Part shown: piece after piece, positions 50,974-60,738 of the stretch
How the letters are laid out: every line of letters begins with the position of its first letter
How positions within the stretch are numbered: the first letter of the stretch is position 1
DNA from: Croceivirga sp.
GTDB lineage: Bacteria; Bacteroidota; Bacteroidia; Flavobacteriales; Flavobacteriaceae
Length of the DNA stretch: 64,000 bases
Reading direction: 5' to 3'
Assembly: GCA_028284935.1 (NCBI GenBank)
Contig: JANQQQ010000023.1
Span: 29,247 to 93,246 of the forward strand
The notes under the pieces: model-generated
What the model saw: the letters and a program-made list of their open reading frames with translations, nothing else
Database searches by the model: none
Told to the model about the DNA's origin: nothing
Program-made: the position numbers and the translations under genes

Positions 50974-53178
50974 ATGGCAAGAAATTACTTCGTATTTCTT
51001 CTCTCCTTCCTTTTTTTCATTTTTTGTTTGAACGCCCAAGTACAGGAAAAATCCTTTATTGTCAAGTACATCAATGAACCCATTACTTTGGATGGCACAC
51101 TTGATGAAAAAGCTTGGCAAACTGCTGAAAGTGCCAAGGAGTTTTATCAATACTTCCCTACTGATTCCGTATTGGCCAAACAACAGAGCGATATTAAAAT
51201 GATGTATGACGAGACTACGTTATACGTGGGAATCACAGTTTATGCCGCTGGTAATGATTACGTGGTTCCTTCCCTTCAACGTGATTTCAGGGCTGGTGGT
51301 AGTGATAATATCACCCTCATGTTCGATACATTCAATGATGGAACCAATGCTTTCTTATTTGGAACCAATCCCTATGGAGTGCGTCGTGAAGCTTTGGTTT
51401 CCAATGGCGGAACTACCCTTAGTGGTTTTACTACTTCATGGGACGTAAAGTGGCGGGGAGAGACCAAAATGTATGACAAGTATTATATATCGGAATGGGC
51501 CATTCCCCTTACCTCCTTTAAGTTCAAACAGGGAGAGACCAAATGGAGGTTCAATAGCTACAGGTTTGATGTGCAATCGAACGAAAGTAGTACTTGGATG
51601 CAAATACCCCAGAACCAATTTATCTTCAACCTGGCCTTTATGGGGGATATGGTCTTTGAAAAACCATTGGGAAAATCAAGAACACCTTTTACCCTTGTAC
51701 CTTATGTCAACGGTATTTCACTACGGGACTTTGACAACAACACCTCTGAAAATAACGTGAAAGTTGGGGGCGATGCCAAAATTGCCATTGGCAATGGAAT
51801 GAATTTGGATATCACGGTCAACCCAGATTTTTCCAATGTTGAAGTGGACAACCTTATCATCAATACCACAAGGTTTGCCATCGCTTTACCAGAACGAAGA
51901 CAGTTTTTTATTGACAATGTTGACCTTTTCGGCACATTTGGCAGTCAACGTGATGCCAATCCCTTCTTTTCCCGAAGAATTGGAATTGCTGAGAACGCCG
52001 ATGGTGAAACTATTGAAAACCCTATAATAGCCGGCTTTCGTTTAAGTGGAAAACTCAATGAGGACTGGCGTTTAGGGGTATTGAATATACAGACCGAAGC
52101 AGATGAGGAAAATGAAATAACCAGCAACAATAATACGGTTGTTGCCCTTCAAAAAAAGATGTTTTCAAGATCTAATCTCAGTTTTCTTTTTATTAATAGG
52201 GAGACCTTTGGGGATTACGAATTTCTTGACCCAACGGATCGGTACAACCGCGTTGTTGGTGTAGACTATAATCTGGCTTCCGCAGACAATACTTGGGTAG
52301 GTAAATTCTTTTATCATAAATCATTTGCCTCACAAATAGGTAACGCCGATGATGCCGCTGGTGCTACCCTGGAATATTTTACCAAAAACCTGAATTTGGG
52401 TTTTAGAAGCAGTTATGTGGGTAACGACTATAGATCGGATTTAGGATTCATACGAAGAAAGGATATTATTGCCTTAAGACCTTATGTAGAATATAATTTT
52501 TGGCCTGAGGATAGTAAGTTGATAAGACATGGCTTTCGGTTTGGACCCAATGCCATTTTTAGACCTACATTGGACTATCAAAATACGGATTACACCATTT
52601 TCTATGCTTGGGACGCACAATTTCAAGGACAGGAGGAAATAGGGGTACGGGTATTCGACCGGTATACGTTCTTGGTAGACCCCTTTGACCCAACGGGAAC
52701 CGATGGTGCGGTGGAATTACCTGGGGATTTTGGGTACCATTACCTATCTGGGGAGATTGGGTTTCAATCCGATAGGCGAAAAGTGTTTTCATATGACGCG
52801 GAAGTAGGCTATGGGGAATTCTTTAATGGAACCCGAAGCACATTTGAGGGATCGGCGACCCTTCGTCTACAACCCAAGGTCCTACTATCTCTAAATCTAA
52901 GATATAACGGCATAGTTCTGCCAGAACCCTTCCCCAGCGCAGACATATGGTTGGTTAGTCCCAGAGTGGAAGTTACATTCAATAAGTCCATTTTTTGGAC
53001 TACCTTGATACAATATGGCAACCAAAGTGACAATTTGGGCATCAATTCCAGATTGCAATGGCGCTTTGCTCCCTTATCAGATCTATTCATTGTGTATAAC
53101 GACAATTATTTCGTTAACACCTTTATGCCGCGCAATCGCTCCATTAACCTAAAGTTGACGTATTGGTTAAATATTTAG
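50974..53178 (+). CDS. DUF5916 outer-membrane protein, tandem copy 1
   Basis: 734 residues. Signal peptide to about 21 (FLFFIFCLNAQ). A family-9 carbohydrate-binding-like domain (about 30-215) has YINEPITLDGTLDEKAWQ, TTLYVGITVYA and RDFRAGGSDNITLMFDTF. DUF5916 covers about 230-734 with DITVNPDFSNVEVDN and FAIALPERRQFFIDNVDLF. The end contains LQWRFAPLSDLFIVYNDNY and the terminal aromatic strand LKLTYWLNI, as in outer-membrane barrels. It is a very close paralogue of the next gene. Its promoter block is shared with it. Confidence 0.88.
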   Translation: MARNYFVFLLSFLFFIFCLNAQVQEKSFIVKYINEPITLDGTLDEKAWQTAESAKEFYQYFPTDSVLAKQQSDIKMMYDETTLYVGITVYAAGNDYVVPSLQRDFRAGGSDNITLMFDTFNDGTNAFLFGTNPYGVRREALVSNGGTTLSGFTTSWDVKWRGETKMYDKYYISEWAIPLTSFKFKQGETKWRFNSYRFDVQSNESSTWMQIPQNQFIFNLAFMGDMVFEKPLGKSRTPFTLVPYVNGISLRDFDNNTSENNVKVGGDAKIAIGNGMNLDITVNPDFSNVEVDNLIINTTRFAIALPERRQFFIDNVDLFGTFGSQRDANPFFSRRIGIAENADGETIENPIIAGFRLSGKLNEDWRLGVLNIQTEADEENEITSNNNTVVALQKKMFSRSNLSFLFINRETFGDYEFLDPTDRYNRVVGVDYNLASADNTWVGKFFYHKSFASQIGNADDAAGATLEYFTKNLNLGFRSSYVGNDYRSDLGFIRRKDIIALRPYVEYNFWPEDSKLIRHGFRFGPNAIFRPTLDYQNTDYTIFYAWDAQFQGQEEIGVRVFDRYTFLVDPFDPTGTDGAVELPGDFGYHYLSGEIGFQSDRRKVFSYDAEVGYGEFFNGTRSTFEGSATLRLQPKVLLSLNLRYNGIVLPEPFPSADIWLVSPRVEVTFNKSIFWTTLIQYGNQSDNLGINSRLQWRFAPLSDLFIVYNDNYFVNTFMPRNRSINLKLTYWLNI

Positions 53179-53204
53179 TCTTCCCATTTCAAAGATTATA
53201 TTTC

Positions 53205-53256
53205 TTGGCATTTTTTTAACGTGACCTTGCCTTAAATTTGGCCGACTAATTCAAAC
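53205..53256 (+). promoter_or_regulatory. Conserved promoter block of the second tandem DUF5916 gene
   Basis: TTGGCATTTTTTTAACG (53205-53221) and ACTAATTCAAAC (53245-53256), 16 of 17 and 12 of 12 bases identical to the blocks before the first copy. A TAAATTTG box lies at 53233-53240. Confidence 0.55.
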
Positions 53257-53261
53257 TGCAC

Positions 53262-55466
53262 ATGGGTAAATATTACACTGCCCTCTTCCTATTTTCTGTT
53301 TTTACTTTTTGCCAAGCCCAAAACCAAGCCCCTAAAAAGTCATTCTTGGTGAAGTTTATGGAGGGCTCCATTAATCCTGACGGGATGCTCGACGAGGAAA
53401 TCTGGGCTTTTGCGGAAGGACCCAAGGATTTCCAGCAATATTTTCCCACTGATTCTATTTTGGCGATAAAGCAGACGGAAATCAAAATGCTCTATTCCAA
53501 CACACATTTGTACGTAGGAATAAAGGGTTACGCAGAAGGACCTAATTACAACACACGTTCGTTACAACGTGATTTTAGGGGAGGCGGAATTGACCAAATC
53601 AGTTTGGTCTTTGATACGTTCAATGACAATACCAACGCCTTCCTCTTTGGCATCAATCCATTCGGTGTTCGTAGGGAGGCTTTGATTACCGGAGGTGGCG
53701 GCGAATTTGGTGGTTTCACTACTTCCTGGGATGTAAAGTGGAAAGGTGATGCCAAAATTTATGATGATTACTTCACAGCGGAAATGGCTATTCCCTTAAC
53801 ATCATTCAAATTCAAGGAAGGGGAAACCAAATGGCAGTTTAATAGCTACCGCTTGGACATGCAAACCAACGAGCGTAGCACTTATGCCGTCATTCCCCAA
53901 AACCAACCCATTTTCGGTCTGGCCTTTATGGGAGATATGATTTTTGAAAAGGGTTTGGGAAAATCAAGAACCCCTTTGGCCGTTATACCCTATATTAATG
54001 GAATAGCTGCAAGGGATTATGAGAACAACGAAGACTTGAGCAATTTTAAGGTGGGTGGAGATGCCAAGGTTTCCATTGGCAATAGTTTAAATCTCGACCT
54101 TACAGTGAATCCTGATTTCTCAACAGTAGAAGTTGATAATTTTATTACCAACCTTACCCGTTTTGAAGTGGCGCTTCCCGAAAGACGTCAGTTCTTTGTG
54201 GATAACAATGACCTTTTTGGTGATTTTGGAGGAGGGCGGGATGCAAATCCATTTTTCTCAAGAAGGATTGGTATTGCTACGGATACAGCGGACAATACTA
54301 TCGAAAACCGTATTATTGGTGGGGCTCGACTAAGCGGCAAACTCAATCGTAACCTGCGTCTTGGCTTTTTGAACATCCAAACGGAAGAAGACGCGGACAA
54401 TGAAATTCCTTCAAACAACAATATGATGTTGGCCTTACAGCAAAAAATGTTCTCTAGGTCAAACCTAGGGTTCTTTTTTATCAATCGTCAAGCTGTTGGC
54501 GCTTCAGATTTTTTACCTGAAGAGGAAGAATACAATCGGGTAGTTGGATTGGATTATAATTTGGCTTCAGCGGATAACAGCTGGATCGGAAAATTCTATG
54601 CGCATAAATCCTTCCAACCCGATGATAATGAGGGAAACTACTCCTTGGGTTTCAACATTGGAAAAAACACGCGATATGTAAATGCATTTATCGATTTGGT
54701 GCATATTGATGAAGACTTCAATTCGGACTTGGGGTTTATCCCCAGAAAGGACATTTTTAAAATGGCCAATATCGTCCAAGGTAATTTTTGGCCAAAAAAG
54801 GGCAAAATCAACCGTTTTCAGGCCGAAGTGTTCAGCGTAGTTACTTGGCGGCCAAGTTTGGACTTTTTGTACTCAGACTATTCTTTCAATGGTAGTGTGG
54901 AAGCCAATTTCAACACTCTTGAAGAAGTGGGCATTGGTTTCCAAAAGCGGTTTGTGTTCCTAACAAGCGAATTTGAACCCACGGGCACGGATGGAGCTGT
55001 TCCGCTACCGGCGAATACGGGATATCACTTTAACAGTGTTGGTTTAGCTTTTGAATCGGACGAACGCAAACTGTTCAATTTCAGGATTGAATCAGATTAC
55101 GGTGACTTTTTTAACGGGAAAAGTTTGTCCGTGGCAAGTAGGTTTAGCTTACGATTTCAACCCAAAGTGGAACTGGGTCTAAATGTGAGATACGATCGTA
55201 TTGACCTACCACAGCCCTATTCCGATGCCGATATTTGGTTGGTAAGCCCTCGTGCCACCATAACCTTTAGCAAATCCGTGTTTTGGAGTACTTTGGTGCA
55301 GTACAGCAACCAAAGGGACAATTTGGGTGTGAATTCAAGACTTCAATGGCGTTTTGCTCCTTTGTCCGATTTATTCGTTGTTTACAATGACAACTATTTT
55401 GTAAACACTTTTATGCCCAGAAGTCGATCTCTCAACCTTAAGCTAACGTACTGGCTCAATATTTAA
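53262..55466 (+). CDS. DUF5916 outer-membrane protein, tandem copy 2
   Basis: 734 residues, the same length as the upstream copy. Signal peptide FLFSVFTFCQAQ. The same order of blocks is found: NPDGMLDEEIWAF, QRDFRGGGIDQISLVFDTF, LDLTVNPDFSTVEVDNFI, FEVALPERRQFFVDNNDLF, and an identical C-terminal LKLTYWLNI. Divergence is greatest in the middle barrel region (about residues 380-530), where surface loops are expected, which is consistent with different ligands. The duplication includes the promoter. Confidence 0.88.
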   Translation: MGKYYTALFLFSVFTFCQAQNQAPKKSFLVKFMEGSINPDGMLDEEIWAFAEGPKDFQQYFPTDSILAIKQTEIKMLYSNTHLYVGIKGYAEGPNYNTRSLQRDFRGGGIDQISLVFDTFNDNTNAFLFGINPFGVRREALITGGGGEFGGFTTSWDVKWKGDAKIYDDYFTAEMAIPLTSFKFKEGETKWQFNSYRLDMQTNERSTYAVIPQNQPIFGLAFMGDMIFEKGLGKSRTPLAVIPYINGIAARDYENNEDLSNFKVGGDAKVSIGNSLNLDLTVNPDFSTVEVDNFITNLTRFEVALPERRQFFVDNNDLFGDFGGGRDANPFFSRRIGIATDTADNTIENRIIGGARLSGKLNRNLRLGFLNIQTEEDADNEIPSNNNMMLALQQKMFSRSNLGFFFINRQAVGASDFLPEEEEYNRVVGLDYNLASADNSWIGKFYAHKSFQPDDNEGNYSLGFNIGKNTRYVNAFIDLVHIDEDFNSDLGFIPRKDIFKMANIVQGNFWPKKGKINRFQAEVFSVVTWRPSLDFLYSDYSFNGSVEANFNTLEEVGIGFQKRFVFLTSEFEPTGTDGAVPLPANTGYHFNSVGLAFESDERKLFNFRIESDYGDFFNGKSLSVASRFSLRFQPKVELGLNVRYDRIDLPQPYSDADIWLVSPRATITFSKSVFWSTLVQYSNQRDNLGVNSRLQWRFAPLSDLFVVYNDNYFVNTFMPRSRSLNLKLTYWLNI

Positions 55467-55511
55467 AAAAGGTTGGTTTTCCTATATTTGGGAATAATCA
55501 AACCAACTACA

Positions 55512-56774
55512 ATGAATCAGCTCCCGTTAACTGACGACACGGTAATATTTGGACTTTTGGCGCTCTGCTTGGGTTTCGTTTTTTACACCTCATCCATAAA
55601 AAGTGGGTTTTGGAAAAAATTCTATTCCATCATACCCACCGTACTGATGTGCTATTTATTGCCATCGGTTTTTACGAGTACCGGTTTGGTAGATGAGGAA
55701 AGTTCCAATTTGTATTATGTGGCCAGTCGCTACCTTTTACCGGCCGCTTTGATCCTAATGACCCTTAGCATCGATTTAAAGGCAATAGCCAATTTAGGCT
55801 CAAAAGCTTTGATCATGTTTTTAACAGGAACTGCAGGTATTGTTATTGGTGGGCCCATTGCCATATTGATCGTATCCATTTTTTCTCCCGAAACCGTTGG
55901 TGGCGCCGATTTTAATGCGGTCTGGAGAGGTTTGGCCACCATTGCTGGAAGTTGGATCGGTGGGGGGGCCAATCAGGCAGCCATGTTGGAAGTCTTTAAG
56001 TACAACCCAGAAAACTTTGGAAACATGGTTTTGGTCGATGTTGTTATGGCCAACGTATGGATGGCCGTCCTACTTCTTGGGATTGGAAGGAGCAATAAAA
56101 TAGATGCATGGTTAAAAGCCGATAATTCCTCCATTGAAGCCTTAAAAGTGAAAGTTACGGAATACACGGAGCGAATCGCAAGAATAACTTCGCTAAACGA
56201 TTTGATCATGCTGTTATTCTTCGCCTTTTTGGGGGTAAGCATTGCCCATTTTTTTGGATATCATTTCTCTGAGTTCCTAAAGGACAATTTTGAGGTCATT
56301 CGAAACAAGGAAAAGGCCTTGTCCTCGTTAGGTTCAAAATTTCTTTGGATGGTAGTTACTGCCACCTTGGTAGGGGTTGGACTTTCATTTACAAAGGCCA
56401 AAAACTATGAAGGCGCGGGAGCCAGTAAAATTGGAGGGATGTTCATTTATGTTTTGGTGGCTACCATCGGAATGAAAATGGATTTGAGCAAGATTTTTGA
56501 AAACCCGGGGCTTCTGGTCGTTGGACTAATTTGGATAGCCATCCATGCAGGATTATTGATTTTAGTAGCCAAAATCATTAAGGCACCTTACTTTTTCTTG
56601 GCTGTTGGCAGTCAAGCCAATGTGGGGGGAGCGGCTTCTGCACCAGTGGTTGCGGCAGAATTTCATCCTTCGTTGACCTCCGTGGGCATCCTTTTGGCCG
56701 TTTTTGGCTACGTTGTGGGTACCGCCGGTGCTTATTTGTGTGCAATTTTGATGGAAATAGCTTCACCCGTTTAA
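55512..56774 (+). CDS. DUF819-family integral membrane protein
   Basis: 420 residues from ATG 55512; the frame is open from 55473. About ten membrane helices. Typical DUF819 features are PSVFTSTGLVDEESS, ATIAGSWIGGGANQAAMLE, and AVGSQANVGGAASAPVVAAEFHPSLTSVGILLAVFGYV. The family is related in layout to LrgB or gluconate-type transporters, but no substrate is established. It follows the tandem DUF5916 gene after 45 bases and precedes a lipoprotein gene. Confidence 0.9.
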   Translation: MNQLPLTDDTVIFGLLALCLGFVFYTSSIKSGFWKKFYSIIPTVLMCYLLPSVFTSTGLVDEESSNLYYVASRYLLPAALILMTLSIDLKAIANLGSKALIMFLTGTAGIVIGGPIAILIVSIFSPETVGGADFNAVWRGLATIAGSWIGGGANQAAMLEVFKYNPENFGNMVLVDVVMANVWMAVLLLGIGRSNKIDAWLKADNSSIEALKVKVTEYTERIARITSLNDLIMLLFFAFLGVSIAHFFGYHFSEFLKDNFEVIRNKEKALSSLGSKFLWMVVTATLVGVGLSFTKAKNYEGAGASKIGGMFIYVLVATIGMKMDLSKIFENPGLLVVGLIWIAIHAGLLILVAKIIKAPYFFLAVGSQANVGGAASAPVVAAEFHPSLTSVGILLAVFGYVVGTAGAYLCAILMEIASPV

Positions 56775-56810
56775 ACAATGTTTCGATATTTGCGGTCTCA
56801 AAAATTCACG

Positions 56811-57503
56811 ATGAAAAGAATTCTACTTATTACTTTAATTGGTCTGATTCTGTATTCTTGTTCAAGAAATGAAAATACCATGGTGGTATCCGGTAACATT
56901 GATGGACTGAAAAAGGGCTGGCTTTATCTCCAAAAATTGGAAGATTCTGTTTTGACCAATATTGATTCCCTTGAAATCAGGGGAGACGGAACCTTTTCTT
57001 TTGAAAAAGAAATTCAACATCCGGAACTCTTCTATCTCTACCTGAACAAAGCGGACAACAATGACATCAATGACCGAATCGTTTTTTTTGGGGAAAAGGG
57101 AAATATATCCATTACCACCACGTGGAACAGGTTTGAGAACGATGCGGAAATCACGGGTTCCAAAAATCATGACGACTATTCAGAGTACCAGCAAATGATG
57201 TCCAATTTTAACAAGCGGGATTTGGAACTGGCCCAAGCTGCTTTTGGGGAGACGGATAGTCTAAAGGTGGATTCCATCGAAGTATTGGCCGAGAGAAACT
57301 ACATAAATCGATATAGATATCTTCTGAACTTCGGGATGACCCATCCCAATTCTTTTGTCACCCCATATATTGCTATAACGGATGGGCCCGAAGCAAACCC
57401 AATTTATTTGGATTCCATTTATAACATTTTACCCGATAGTGTTGCCCAGAGTAGCTATGGCGAGGTACTGGCTAAAATGGTCAATGAAAATTCGAAAAAT
57501 TAG
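56811..57503 (+). CDS. DUF4369-domain lipoprotein
   Basis: 230 residues from ATG 56811, which starts a lipoprotein signal (LIGLILYSCS). The N-terminal DUF4369 domain has TMVVSGNIDGLKKGWLYLQKLEDSVLTNIDSL and FSFEKEIQHPELFYLYL. The thioredoxin domain that often follows in TlpA/ResA-like relatives is missing, since the protein ends at 230 with a helical region; no CxxC motif is present. Its stop shares TTAG with the convergent gene. Confidence 0.82.
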   Translation: MKRILLITLIGLILYSCSRNENTMVVSGNIDGLKKGWLYLQKLEDSVLTNIDSLEIRGDGTFSFEKEIQHPELFYLYLNKADNNDINDRIVFFGEKGNISITTTWNRFENDAEITGSKNHDDYSEYQQMMSNFNKRDLELAQAAFGETDSLKVDSIEVLAERNYINRYRYLLNFGMTHPNSFVTPYIAITDGPEANPIYLDSIYNILPDSVAQSSYGEVLAKMVNENSKN

Positions 57504-57769
57504 GACAGTTTATTCAGGTCTCCTATCAAGGTAGTCGCCTTTTCTTCAAGTTCAGAACGTATGGACTTGAAATGGGTCTTCTTGTCCTCAATGCCCTGCT
57601 GATGTACCTTGCCCATTAACTCATCAAAAGCTTGGATGGATTTATCAATGATTGAAGAACCCTCTTCTGAATTGGAATTATCCGTGGCAGCTTCCCATTG
57701 GTAGACCGCCTCAATAATATCCCCAAGAACAAAGTTGATGTCTTTTTTTAGGTCCCGTATACTGGCCAT
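57500..57769 (-). CDS. Unknown small helical protein
   Basis: 89 residues, fully helical and acidic, no signal peptide. It starts MASIRDLKKDINFVLGDIIEAVYQWE and ends RSELEEKATTLIGDLNKLS. I do not recognise the family. It follows manA after 26 bases on the same strand and is the last gene of the idi-queD-manA run. Confidence 0.6.
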   Translation of the reverse strand: MASIRDLKKDINFVLGDIIEAVYQWEAATDNSNSEEGSSIIDKSIQAFDELMGKVHQQGIEDKKTHFKSIRSELEEKATTLIGDLNKLS

Positions 57770-57795
57770 GCGCTGTATTTTTTTTAAAAATACAA

Positions 57796-58767
57796 CTAAA
57801 TCGTTACTTCCAAAAGTTCCGCTTTGGCAGTACCTATTTCAATTCTTGTAGAAGCTGCTGGTAAGAGCAAGGTTTCCCCTTTATTAATAATAGCGCTGCC
57901 CCCATCATTGAATATTTCTGCCCTTCCCTGTGCGCAGACGTATATGGTAAAAGAATCCCTTTGGGAAACATCTTGTATCATGTCTTGGGTAAGCTTCAAA
58001 AAATTCGTTTTAAAATAGGGGCAATCTACCATGGTGTTGATAGTATTCAATGACTTAGGATAATCTACCTTAAAATCATCTTTTCGTTCATAGTCAATGG
58101 CATCAAGGGCCAGTTCAGTATGCAATTCCCTTAGGTTTCCATCTTTGTCCTTTCTATTAAAATCAAAAACACGATAGGTAATATCCGATGTTTGCTGAAT
58201 TTCTGCCAGTAGCACCCCTCCCCCTATAGCATGTATCTTGCCGGTATTGATAAAAAAAGTATCACCTGGGGTCACTTCTTCATAATTCAATAAGTCTAGA
58301 AGGGTATCGTCCTCCAAACTCTTCGAATACTCTTCCATGGTTACGTCTTTATTGAAGCCTACGATCAGTTTTGCGCCGAGGTCGGCATCCATAACATGCC
58401 ACATTTCTGTTTTTCCAAAGGAATTGTGGCGTTCTTTGGCCAATGCATCGTTGGGATGCAATTGTATGGACAGGTCCCTTTTTGCATCTATCAACTTGAC
58501 TAAAATTGGAAATTCTTTCCCGAATCGTTGTAAAACATTGTCTCCCATCAAATCCTTACCGTATTCCTCAATAAGTTCATTCAATGATTTTCCAGAAAGT
58601 TCCCCATTAGAAACAATGGACACATCGCCCAAAACCCCGGACAGTTCCCAACTCTCCCCAGTTGTAATGGTTTCGCTTGGTTTGCTAAAAAGGGTTTTTA
58701 GTTTTTCACCTCCCCAAAGTCGGTCTTTCATTATTGGGGTAAACTTTAACGGGTAAAGCATTTTCAT
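57796..58767 (-). CDS. manA: Mannose-6-phosphate isomerase, class I
   Basis: 323 residues, the short bacterial type. Zinc-ligand motifs are QLHPNDALAKERHNSFGKTEMWHV and HAIGGG. It converts fructose-6-P to mannose-6-P for GDP-mannose and polysaccharide synthesis. It is 3 bases after queD in one transcript. Confidence 0.92.
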   Translation of the reverse strand: MKMLYPLKFTPIMKDRLWGGEKLKTLFSKPSETITTGESWELSGVLGDVSIVSNGELSGKSLNELIEEYGKDLMGDNVLQRFGKEFPILVKLIDAKRDLSIQLHPNDALAKERHNSFGKTEMWHVMDADLGAKLIVGFNKDVTMEEYSKSLEDDTLLDLLNYEEVTPGDTFFINTGKIHAIGGGVLLAEIQQTSDITYRVFDFNRKDKDGNLRELHTELALDAIDYERKDDFKVDYPKSLNTINTMVDCPYFKTNFLKLTQDMIQDVSQRDSFTIYVCAQGRAEIFNDGGSAIINKGETLLLPAASTRIEIGTAKAELLEVTI

Positions 58768-58770
58768 AGA

Positions 58771-59178
58771 TTAGCCTGAATAGGTAACAAAATTTCTTGG
58801 GGTTTCATACAAAACCACTTCCAATTCCTTACTCGAATCAATGTGAGGACGGAGTTTATTAAAAATGACAACGGCAATATTTTCCGCTGTAGGATTAAGA
58901 TTTTGAAACTCGGGCACTTCTTCATTCAAGTTTTTATGGTCCATGGCATTTTCCACCTCTTCCTTGATCAAGTCTTTTAAGACCTTCATATCCATAACGT
59001 AACCGGTTTCAGCATCAATTTCCCCAGTAACGCTAACAATCAAATCATAATTATGTCCATGATATTTAGGGTTGTTGCATTTACCAAAAGTTGCTTCATT
59101 CCTTTCAAAGCTCCAGTCACGACGATATAACCTATGTGCGGCATTGAAATGCGCTTTCCTGCTTACTTTTACTTTCAT
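58771..59178 (-). CDS. queD: 6-carboxy-tetrahydropterin synthase / PTPS-family enzyme
   Basis: 135 residues. Zinc ligands His15, His40 and His42 (HFNAAHRL and KYHGHNYDL), and catalytic Cys34 in FGKCNNP, mark the QueD type. It makes the queuosine precursor CPH4 from dihydroneopterin triphosphate. Its start overlaps the idi stop by 4 bases. Confidence 0.93.
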   Translation of the reverse strand: MKVKVSRKAHFNAAHRLYRRDWSFERNEATFGKCNNPKYHGHNYDLIVSVTGEIDAETGYVMDMKVLKDLIKEEVENAMDHKNLNEEVPEFQNLNPTAENIAVVIFNKLRPHIDSSKELEVVLYETPRNFVTYSG

Positions 59179-59702
59179 TGTTCCTTTCCTTCCATTAAAA
59201 AGTCATAAAAGCGCTCAAAGATGATTTTAAACCATGCCGTATATTTCTGGGGGTATATACTAATGTCATCCTGAATATCAGCAGGTAACATCCACATCCA
59301 ATTCGCTACTTCCTCAGGATTTATTTTTGGGGCACCGTTAAAACGTCCTATCATCACATGGTCCAACTCGTGTTCCGTTAGACCATTTTCGAAAGGGGCT
59401 TTGTAGATAAAGGAAAAAACTTCCTTCAAGTCAGTCTCGAATCCCATTTCTTCCATAAGACGGCGTTTTCCAGCTTCGATATTGGTTTCCCCATCTCGCT
59501 GATGGCTACAACACGTATTAGTCCACAGCAACGGCGAATGATATTTATCGGCCGCCCTCTGCTGGAGCATAATCTCCCCCCTATCATTTAGTATAAAGAC
59601 CGAAAACGCCCTATGCAATAAGGCCTTTTCATGCGCCTCAATTTTAGGCATCAAACCAATGGGGTTATCCTTGGTGTCAACCAGAATCACTTTCTCTTCC
59701 AT
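59175..59702 (-). CDS. idi: Isopentenyl-diphosphate isomerase, type 1
   Basis: 175 residues, Nudix fold. Active-site motifs include LLWTNTCCSHQRDGET (Cys64/Cys65) and EHELDHVMIG, with KALLHRAFSVFI for the metal His. It interconverts IPP and DMAPP for isoprenoid synthesis. It is the first gene of an operon with queD, manA and a small unknown. Confidence 0.95.
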   Translation of the reverse strand: MEEKVILVDTKDNPIGLMPKIEAHEKALLHRAFSVFILNDRGEIMLQQRAADKYHSPLLWTNTCCSHQRDGETNIEAGKRRLMEEMGFETDLKEVFSFIYKAPFENGLTEHELDHVMIGRFNGAPKINPEEVANWMWMLPADIQDDISIYPQKYTAWFKIIFERFYDFLMEGKEQ

Positions 59703-59707
59703 AATTG

Positions 59708-59715
59708 CAAAAATA
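59708..59715 (-). promoter_or_regulatory. -7 box (TATTTTTG) of the idi operon
   Basis: Perfect TAnnTTTG on the minus strand, 5 bases before the idi ATG. It implies a very short leader. A TTG lies 24 bases further upstream, slightly long. Confidence 0.45.
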
Positions 59716-59774
59716 AGGCCTTTGCCCGACTGAATCCGTCAAGCTGGATATAAAAAACTATGAAACAAATCGGA

Positions 59775-60728
59775 TTAGAAAAATCGTGGGGATTTGAGGT
59801 TTCCTAGGCTTCTGAGAAAATCATAGCGAAGAATGATTTCAAAGGAACCATCATTGAATGTGGTTGCCCCTAAATCCGTAATTTCCCTATCATAGGCAAG
59901 ACCGATCAAAAACTGATTGGAAATTTGAAAACCGAACATTCCGCTAAAAGCTGCATCCCACCTATAGGCTGCACCTACTATGAATTTTTCATTGAACATA
60001 AAATTGGCGGATACATCCACCTGCAATGGGGCACCTTCTACCCATTTGGTCAACAACGCAGGCTTAAATTTTAAAAAAGGGTTCAAATCCCAAACGTAAC
60101 CAGTAATCAAATACCAGTTCATGCGTTCCCTGGCCGTTGATAGATTGGATTCGTCAAAATGCTCTGTTTCCAACATCCTTGGAATGGATAATCCGGCATA
60201 AAATCTTTCATTGTGATAATAGATTCCTGCCCCTATGTTTGGTGAAAATCGATTGTCTATATTCTGCTGAAGTGTTGGATCAGGGCCTTGACCAACATCT
60301 TGATTCAATTCGGAGAATTGGATGTCCAACAAATGTGCACTCGCCTTCAGTCCAAAACTAAGTTGACCCTCTATACCTGTTTGAATGGTATATGAAAAAT
60401 CCAAGTCAAAATAGGTTTCGGAAGTAGGTCCAATAACGTCATTGACCACTGACAATCCCATTCCCAAACCTCTATATCCCATTGGAGTATGCAAATTCAG
60501 GGTTTGTGTTTCCGGAGCACCGTCCAGACCCACCCACTGTGCGCGGTACAAGGCTGCAATACTTAAATGTCCACGTGATCCAGCATATGCGGGATTTACA
60601 CTTACCGTATTGTACATGTATTGCGTGTATTGAGCGTCTTGCTGCGCTAATGAAATCGCGGTGGTCATTACTGCAATGGCACACATCAACCATTTATAAA
60701 CCCCTCTATATATATTTCTTTCTTTCAC
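59775..60728 (-). CDS. PorP/SprF-family type IX secretion outer-membrane protein
   Basis: 317 residues, signal peptide ending SLAQ (about 30). The DAQYTQYMYNTVSVNPAYAGSRG start and the regular strand pattern are typical. The C-terminus ends FEIILRYDF, a barrel closure, followed by a short tail. SprF-like proteins are encoded next to gliding-type C-terminal-domain proteins and are needed for their secretion. It is the last gene of this cluster, 10 bases after the 682-residue protein. Confidence 0.92.
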   Translation of the reverse strand: MKERNIYRGVYKWLMCAIAVMTTAISLAQQDAQYTQYMYNTVSVNPAYAGSRGHLSIAALYRAQWVGLDGAPETQTLNLHTPMGYRGLGMGLSVVNDVIGPTSETYFDLDFSYTIQTGIEGQLSFGLKASAHLLDIQFSELNQDVGQGPDPTLQQNIDNRFSPNIGAGIYYHNERFYAGLSIPRMLETEHFDESNLSTARERMNWYLITGYVWDLNPFLKFKPALLTKWVEGAPLQVDVSANFMFNEKFIVGAAYRWDAAFSGMFGFQISNQFLIGLAYDREITDLGATTFNDGSFEIILRYDFLRSLGNLKSPRFF

Positions 60729-60738
60729 AACCTCTCTT

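Noticed and set aside
60080..60105. GGTTCAAATCC-like tRNA T-arm sequence
   Set aside because: Inside the PorP/SprF coding region, without acceptor or anticodon arms.
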